Assembly: GCA_035308345.1 (NCBI GenBank)
Contig: DATGGW010000179.1
Coordinates: 1-7,966 of the forward strand
Length of the DNA: 7,966 bases
Direction: 5' to 3'
Source: CF-113 sp035308345
GTDB taxonomy: Bacteria > Chloroflexota > Ktedonobacteria > Ktedonobacterales > Ktedonobacteraceae
In this document: positions 4,980-7,966 of the stretch, piece by piece
How positions within the stretch are numbered: the first letter of the stretch is position 1
How the letters are laid out: the number at the start of each line of letters is the position of its first letter
The notes under the pieces: generated by a model
Told to the model about the DNA's origin: nothing
What the model saw: only the letters and a program-made list of their open reading frames with translations
Database searches by the model: none
Translations under genes and position numbers: made by a program

Positions 4980-5072
4980 TGTAGGGGCGGGGGAGGAGCA
5001 GATGTGGGGTGGAGACCCTTGCGGTCGCCCTCCGACTCATCCTATACCCTTGCGGCCGGCCTCGTGCCCCAT
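4980..5072. repeat. GC-rich repeat-like sequence with two ACCCTTGCGG copies
   Basis: The stretch begins TGTAGGGGCGG and contains ACCCTTGCGG twice (5015-5024 and 5046-5055, followed by TCGCCC and CCGGCC). Its composition and motifs resemble short dispersed repeats (GTAGGGGCG...ACCCTTGCGGTCGCCC) that I recall from Chloroflexota genomes; this window holds only this one locus, so dispersion is not shown here. It lies between folD and the clearly native part of the downstream gene and creates an apparent N-terminal extension of that gene. Confidence 0.5.
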
Positions 5073-5081
5073 TTGGTTGAT

Positions 5082-6575
5082 ATGAAAGACAGCAGGCCAA
5101 CACAACAGCAGGCGGTCGATGACGACTGGCAGGTAGAGTTAAGCGATCTTGACCGGTTACAAGAAAAAAGATGGCATCTACCAGCGTGGGCCGCGCAAAT
5201 GCTGCGTGACTGGAGAATTCCCCGGCACAGGCGGCGTTTGCGCAAGATCAGTAACGCTGGCCTGCTATTCGTGATTGTGCTGGTAATCGCGCTGCTTTCC
5301 GGCAACGATTTTTTTGCGTTAGTGACAAATGGACTGCATTCTGGCTTCGGCCTCTTTCCACAATCTTCTTCTCACCCTGCCGTTCAATCTCAATCCAGCA
5401 TGTATTTTGCTGCCCCGCTTGAGCCTGTGCGCGGGCAGGATAAGCTTGCCTGTCTGCTTGATGCGCAGTGGTCGCCAAACGGGGATGCAATCGCTGTGCT
5501 CGGTTACCAGTATGCCTGCCCCGGCAATCATAACGAGCCGGGTATATTGAACGTCTACAATGCGCGCACAGGTAAATTGATCGCGCAATGGCAACCAGAC
5601 GATACCGTCCTCAATATCATCAACGCCCCATCTCCAAAGAGTCCCGCGGCGCCATCAGTAGGAATAACGGCCATCTCCAGTTATGGAGCCGCAAACTCTG
5701 GCAGTCAGAATGCGGGCAGCACGCGCCTGCTCCCATTCAGCTATATGCACGTCATGTGGTCGCCCAATGAACAGCAACTGGCAATCTCGTTCTTCGTCTA
5801 CTTTGAGCCGCAGCCTGCCGCCTACGGCGTCCTCATTATGAACGTCAATGGCGGCTCCGCGCATGTCATCTTTCAACCCCCGAATCTGCCGCCTCAGACG
5901 CCGGTCGAGTGGGATATCTCAGAGGGTCAGGCGCTTGGTTTCACCAATATCCCTCCTGCCCTTACCTATCGCTGGGGTACGCGTGGCAGGCTCGCGCCAG
6001 ATGCTTTGCTCTCTGACAACAAGCAAAAGCAATTGCTCTTGTCAGGCGCGATTGGAAATCCCGATGGGAATGTCGTCTTTGCTATCTGGCAGCCAGGTAA
6101 TGTCACGCTCAGCAAGTTCTCCGGTTTGTTTGGGTGGAGCACCAATTTCGCTGCCTGGTCCCCCGATGGACGTTATCTGATCGATGGTATCAGTATGCAG
6201 GGCTTGTTTGAGCCTCCCGGCAGCTCACTGCCTGACGCTCAAACTTTGTCAAAACTGAAATCGCAGCAATATTCGCTGCTGCCGCCGCATGATGTCGCGC
6301 TGCTCGAAGTTGCCGCTGAATCGCAGGTGGTGTCCTGGCGGCCCGATGGTCGCGTCCTGGCTGCCCTTACCGACCTTGGCTACGTGCTCCTCTTCGATTG
6401 CCAGACAGGGTATGAATTGGGCGTATTAAACCAGCATCCCCTTATAGATACAAGGGCGTTGCTGCGCTGGTCGCCCGATGGGTCGCATCTCTTGCTCTCA
6501 AGCGCTCAGGATGGCGTAATGCGCATATGGGGTCCTGAACAGTTGCTAAGTCATGCTAGACCTGCTGTCGCTTGA
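5082..6575 (+). CDS. Membrane-anchored WD40-like beta-propeller protein
   Basis: From ATG 5082 the product has 497 residues. Residues 1-56 are polar, Arg-rich before the membrane (RIPRHRRRLRK), and presumably cytoplasmic. A single helix follows (about 60-73, LLFVIVLVIALL), then a Ser/Gln-rich linker, then a large outer domain. In that domain, propeller blades are marked by LDAQWSPNGDAIAVLG (126-141), MHVMWSPNEQQLAISF, NFAAWSPDGRYLIDG, QVVSWRPDGRVLAALTDLGY and LLRWSPDGSHLLLSS...GVMRIWGP near the C-terminus. Such WSPDG repeats are typical of WD40/TolB-like propellers, which usually act as binding or scaffold domains; no enzyme motif is visible. The frame is open back to GTG 5004, which has a good SD (GGAGGAG), but those 26 residues are encoded by repeat-like DNA, so 5082 is my choice. 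The C-terminal 10 codons overlap the convergent SDR gene. Ligand unknown. Confidence 0.8.
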   Translation: MKDSRPTQQQAVDDDWQVELSDLDRLQEKRWHLPAWAAQMLRDWRIPRHRRRLRKISNAGLLFVIVLVIALLSGNDFFALVTNGLHSGFGLFPQSSSHPAVQSQSSMYFAAPLEPVRGQDKLACLLDAQWSPNGDAIAVLGYQYACPGNHNEPGILNVYNARTGKLIAQWQPDDTVLNIINAPSPKSPAAPSVGITAISSYGAANSGSQNAGSTRLLPFSYMHVMWSPNEQQLAISFFVYFEPQPAAYGVLIMNVNGGSAHVIFQPPNLPPQTPVEWDISEGQALGFTNIPPALTYRWGTRGRLAPDALLSDNKQKQLLLSGAIGNPDGNVVFAIWQPGNVTLSKFSGLFGWSTNFAAWSPDGRYLIDGISMQGLFEPPGSSLPDAQTLSKLKSQQYSLLPPHDVALLEVAAESQVVSWRPDGRVLAALTDLGYVLLFDCQTGYELGVLNQHPLIDTRALLRWSPDGSHLLLSSAQDGVMRIWGPEQLLSHARPAVA

Positions 6576-7364
6576 CGAACTCACCCGGTCGGCCAGGAAC
6601 TCCTCCCAGGTCTGCTGGCCCACAGCTCGCTCGGGGGCCAGGGTGGCGCCGGCCCGGACCGCGCGTGCGGCCTTGCCTGGCAGCCAGACCGGAATTATTG
6701 GCCGGCGCCGGTGACTGGCCTGCAGGTATGCGCGGAGCAGCTCAGCCGCGCTATGCACCTTCGGCCCGGCCATGTCGGGTACCAGCCCGGCCGGCTCGCC
6801 TAGAGTGAGTTGCACTAGCCGGGCCGCCACCTCGCTTTCGCCGACGGGTTGGAACCGGAAACCGGCCGGGAGTGGTATCACCGGCAGCCTGGTCATCAGC
6901 CGCGCCACCATCAGGATGGCATAGTGGAACTGGGTGGCGCGCAGCGTGGTCCACGGCAGGCCGGAATCAGCCACCACGCGCTCGGCGGCCAGCTTGGACG
7001 CGAAGTAGCCGAACATGGCGCGGTCGACGAAGCCTCCGACAGGGATCCGGTCGGCGCCGACGACCGAGATGTACACCAGGTGCCGCGCTCCGGCCCGCGA
7101 CGCTGCCCGCACCAGGTTCAGGGCCATAACCTCGTCGCCCTTGCTGCTGCCCGCGCAATGCACGATGAACTCGGCCCCCTCCACCGCGGCTTCGATTCCC
7201 TCGCCGGTCTTCAGATCAGCCTGCACCCACTCCGCGCCCGGCCAATCATCTCCAGGTCTGGCCCGTCGACTCATCCCACGCACGGGATAGCCTGCCGCGC
7301 TCAATTGCGTCACAATCAGGCGGCCCAGCACTCCCGCGCCGCCTGTCACCAGAATATGTTGCAT
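6546..7364 (-). CDS. SDR/NmrA-like NAD(P)-binding epimerase (ECF41-associated)
   Basis: The product has 272 residues with an N-terminal Rossmann fold: ILVTGGAGVLGRLI (4-17, TGxxGxxG), D50 after the third strand (VQADL), HCAGSS (69-74), HLVYISVVGAD (95-105) and YFASK (120-124, a YxxxK pair) followed by LAAERVV. It belongs to the atypical SDRs (NmrA-like/epimerase/dehydratase); the substrate is unknown. ATG 7364 has GAGGA 7-8 nt upstream. It is divergent from the ECF41/SigJ sigma gene and preceded by a perfect ECF41-type promoter, matching the known pairing of ECF41 genes with carboxymuconolactone decarboxylases, oxidoreductases or epimerases. The gene is clearly more GC-rich (many CGG, GCC and CTG codons) than the genes to its left, suggesting transfer, perhaps from an actinobacterium. 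Its Ser-rich last 10 residues overlap the convergent propeller gene by 30 bp. Confidence 0.88.
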   Translation of the reverse strand: MQHILVTGGAGVLGRLIVTQLSAAGYPVRGMSRRARPGDDWPGAEWVQADLKTGEGIEAAVEGAEFIVHCAGSSKGDEVMALNLVRAASRAGARHLVYISVVGADRIPVGGFVDRAMFGYFASKLAAERVVADSGLPWTTLRATQFHYAILMVARLMTRLPVIPLPAGFRFQPVGESEVAARLVQLTLGEPAGLVPDMAGPKVHSAAELLRAYLQASHRRRPIIPVWLPGKAARAVRAGATLAPERAVGQQTWEEFLADRVSSSSDSRSSMT

Positions 7365-7421
7365 GTTATTTCCTCTCTTGTTTCTCTGTTCTTTGCATGC
7401 CTCTCAGAGGCTCATACAGGA

Positions 7422-7448
7422 GACGAGAGAGCACGAGCAGATGTGACA
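7422..7448 (-). promoter_or_regulatory. ECF41-type promoter driving the SDR gene
   Basis: On the minus strand TGTCACA (7448-7442) is followed after exactly 16 bases by CGTC (7425-7422). This equals the published ECF41 consensus, TGTCACA-N16-CGTC, without a mismatch. Transcription would start near 7415 and read into the SDR gene, whose ATG is about 50 nt further. A small hairpin (GCCTCT-C-AGAGGC, 7399-7411) would lie at the 5' end of that mRNA. Confidence 0.85.
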
Positions 7449-7457
7449 CTCCTCTGG

Positions 7458-7486
7458 TTGTTCTCTGTCTTGATATGGCCTACAAT
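7458..7486 (+). promoter_or_regulatory. Possible housekeeping promoter of the sigma factor gene
   Basis: TACAAT (7481-7486, 5 of 6 to the -10 consensus) lies 17 bp after TTGTTC (7458-7463, a weak -35). The start site would fall next to the SD (AAGGAGG 7487-7493 and AAGGAG 7494-7499), giving a very short leader. No ECF41-type promoter faces this gene, so it may not be autoregulated. Confidence 0.35.
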
Positions 7487-7510
7487 AAGGAGGAAGGAGA
7501 AATGTGAGCG

Positions 7511-7966
7511 ATGGGCGAATCCATGCTAAAGGGGAGCCAGGGAGAAGCATTCGAGCACTATCGCGTGCTGCTCTTTTCCATTGCCTATCGGATGACTGGT
7601 AGCGCGAGTGACGCTGAGGATCTGGTGCAGGAGACCTATCTGCGCTATCAGGCGAGCGAAAGCTCGAAGATTGTCTCTCTGAAAGCATATCTTACCACGA
7701 TTATTGCCCATCTGGCGCTGGATTATCTGAAATCGGCCCGTGTCGCCCGCGAACAGTACAGCGGAACCTGGCTGCCCGAACCTATCCTCACATCGGAGGA
7801 CGGTGGGTCCTCCCTGGCAGAACTTGAGCAGCAAGAAGCGCTTTCGCTGGCCTTTTTACGCCTGCTAGAGGCTCTCAGCCCGCCTGAGCGCGCCGTGTTT
7901 CTCCTGCATGAAATCTTCGATTACCCTTTTAGCGAAATCGGGGTGATGCTGGAGAAAAGCCCGGCC
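7511..7966 (+). CDS. sigJ: ECF41/SigJ-type RNA polymerase sigma factor, N-terminal part
   Basis: ATG 7511 begins a frame of 152 codons that is cut by the window end. Region 2 is clear: FEHYRVLLFSIAYRMTGSASDAEDLVQETYLRY (14-46), then SLKAYLTTIIAHLALDYLKSARVARE (56-81). The linker reads YSGTWLPEPI (83-92), typical of the ECF41/SigJ group, and region 4 starts with LSPPERAVFLLHEIFDYPFSEIG (122-144). Group members carry a C-terminal SnoaL-like domain that tunes activity in place of an anti-sigma factor; it would lie beyond the window. The factor should recognise TGTCACA/CGTC promoters such as the one facing the neighbouring SDR gene. The SD AAGGAG lies 11 nt before the ATG, and a second in-frame ATG at 7523 lacks an SD. 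Confidence 0.92.
   Translation, partial: MGESMLKGSQGEAFEHYRVLLFSIAYRMTGSASDAEDLVQETYLRYQASESSKIVSLKAYLTTIIAHLALDYLKSARVAREQYSGTWLPEPILTSEDGGSSLAELEQQEALSLAFLRLLEALSPPERAVFLLHEIFDYPFSEIGVMLEKSPA

Noticed and set aside
6849..7529. 226-codon plus-strand ORF
   Set aside because: It is an antisense shadow of the GC-rich SDR gene and has no recognisable motif.

Overview
The window looks like a piece of a Ktedonobacteria-type (Chloroflexota) chromosome. This is inferred from the gene content: an ISKra4-family transposase remnant with the motif FFPLDEELALLPG, a short 'acccttgcgg'-type repeat, an ECF41/SigJ sigma factor beside its epimerase partner, and a large membrane-anchored WD40-like protein. 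No rRNA, tRNA or CRISPR was seen, so the taxonomic call is an inference only.

Left edge (1-365, minus strand): the N-terminal third of an M20-family amidohydrolase of the AbgB type. Positions 458-3333 then hold a 2.86-kb unit bounded by 24-bp perfect inverted repeats and flanked on both sides by the same 7-mer, TTGTAGA, which I read as a target-site duplication. The unit carries only a frameshifted stump of an ISKra4-family transposase at its right end. The rest is cargo: a 27-bp-stem hairpin next to the left end, a sigma70-like promoter buried in a perfect 42-bp palindrome, an isoprenylcysteine-methyltransferase-family membrane enzyme, a frameshifted GtrA-like gene, and a multi-pass membrane protein gene. 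That last gene has been cut in two by a 125-bp MITE with 18-bp terminal repeats and a 10-bp target duplication.

Removing the 2.86-kb unit puts the M20 gene back to back with a two-gene folate operon (3403-4916): a formiminotransferase-cyclodeaminase-like cyclohydrolase and, overlapping it by 4 bp, a FolD homologue. This FolD has lost the tyrosine and lysine of the cyclohydrolase site (H50 and L54 at the E. coli Y50 and K54 positions) but keeps Q98 and D121. The simplest reading is a division of labour, with the neighbour supplying the cyclohydrolase step and FolD acting mainly as a dehydrogenase.

Right part: a membrane-anchored beta-propeller protein (5082-6575), whose apparent N-terminal extension is encoded by a repeat, converges with a GC-rich SDR/NmrA-like epimerase (6546-7364, minus). 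The epimerase is divergent from an ECF41/SigJ sigma factor (from 7511, cut by the window end). A perfect ECF41 promoter, TGTCACA-N16-CGTC, faces the epimerase, so the sigma factor very probably controls it.
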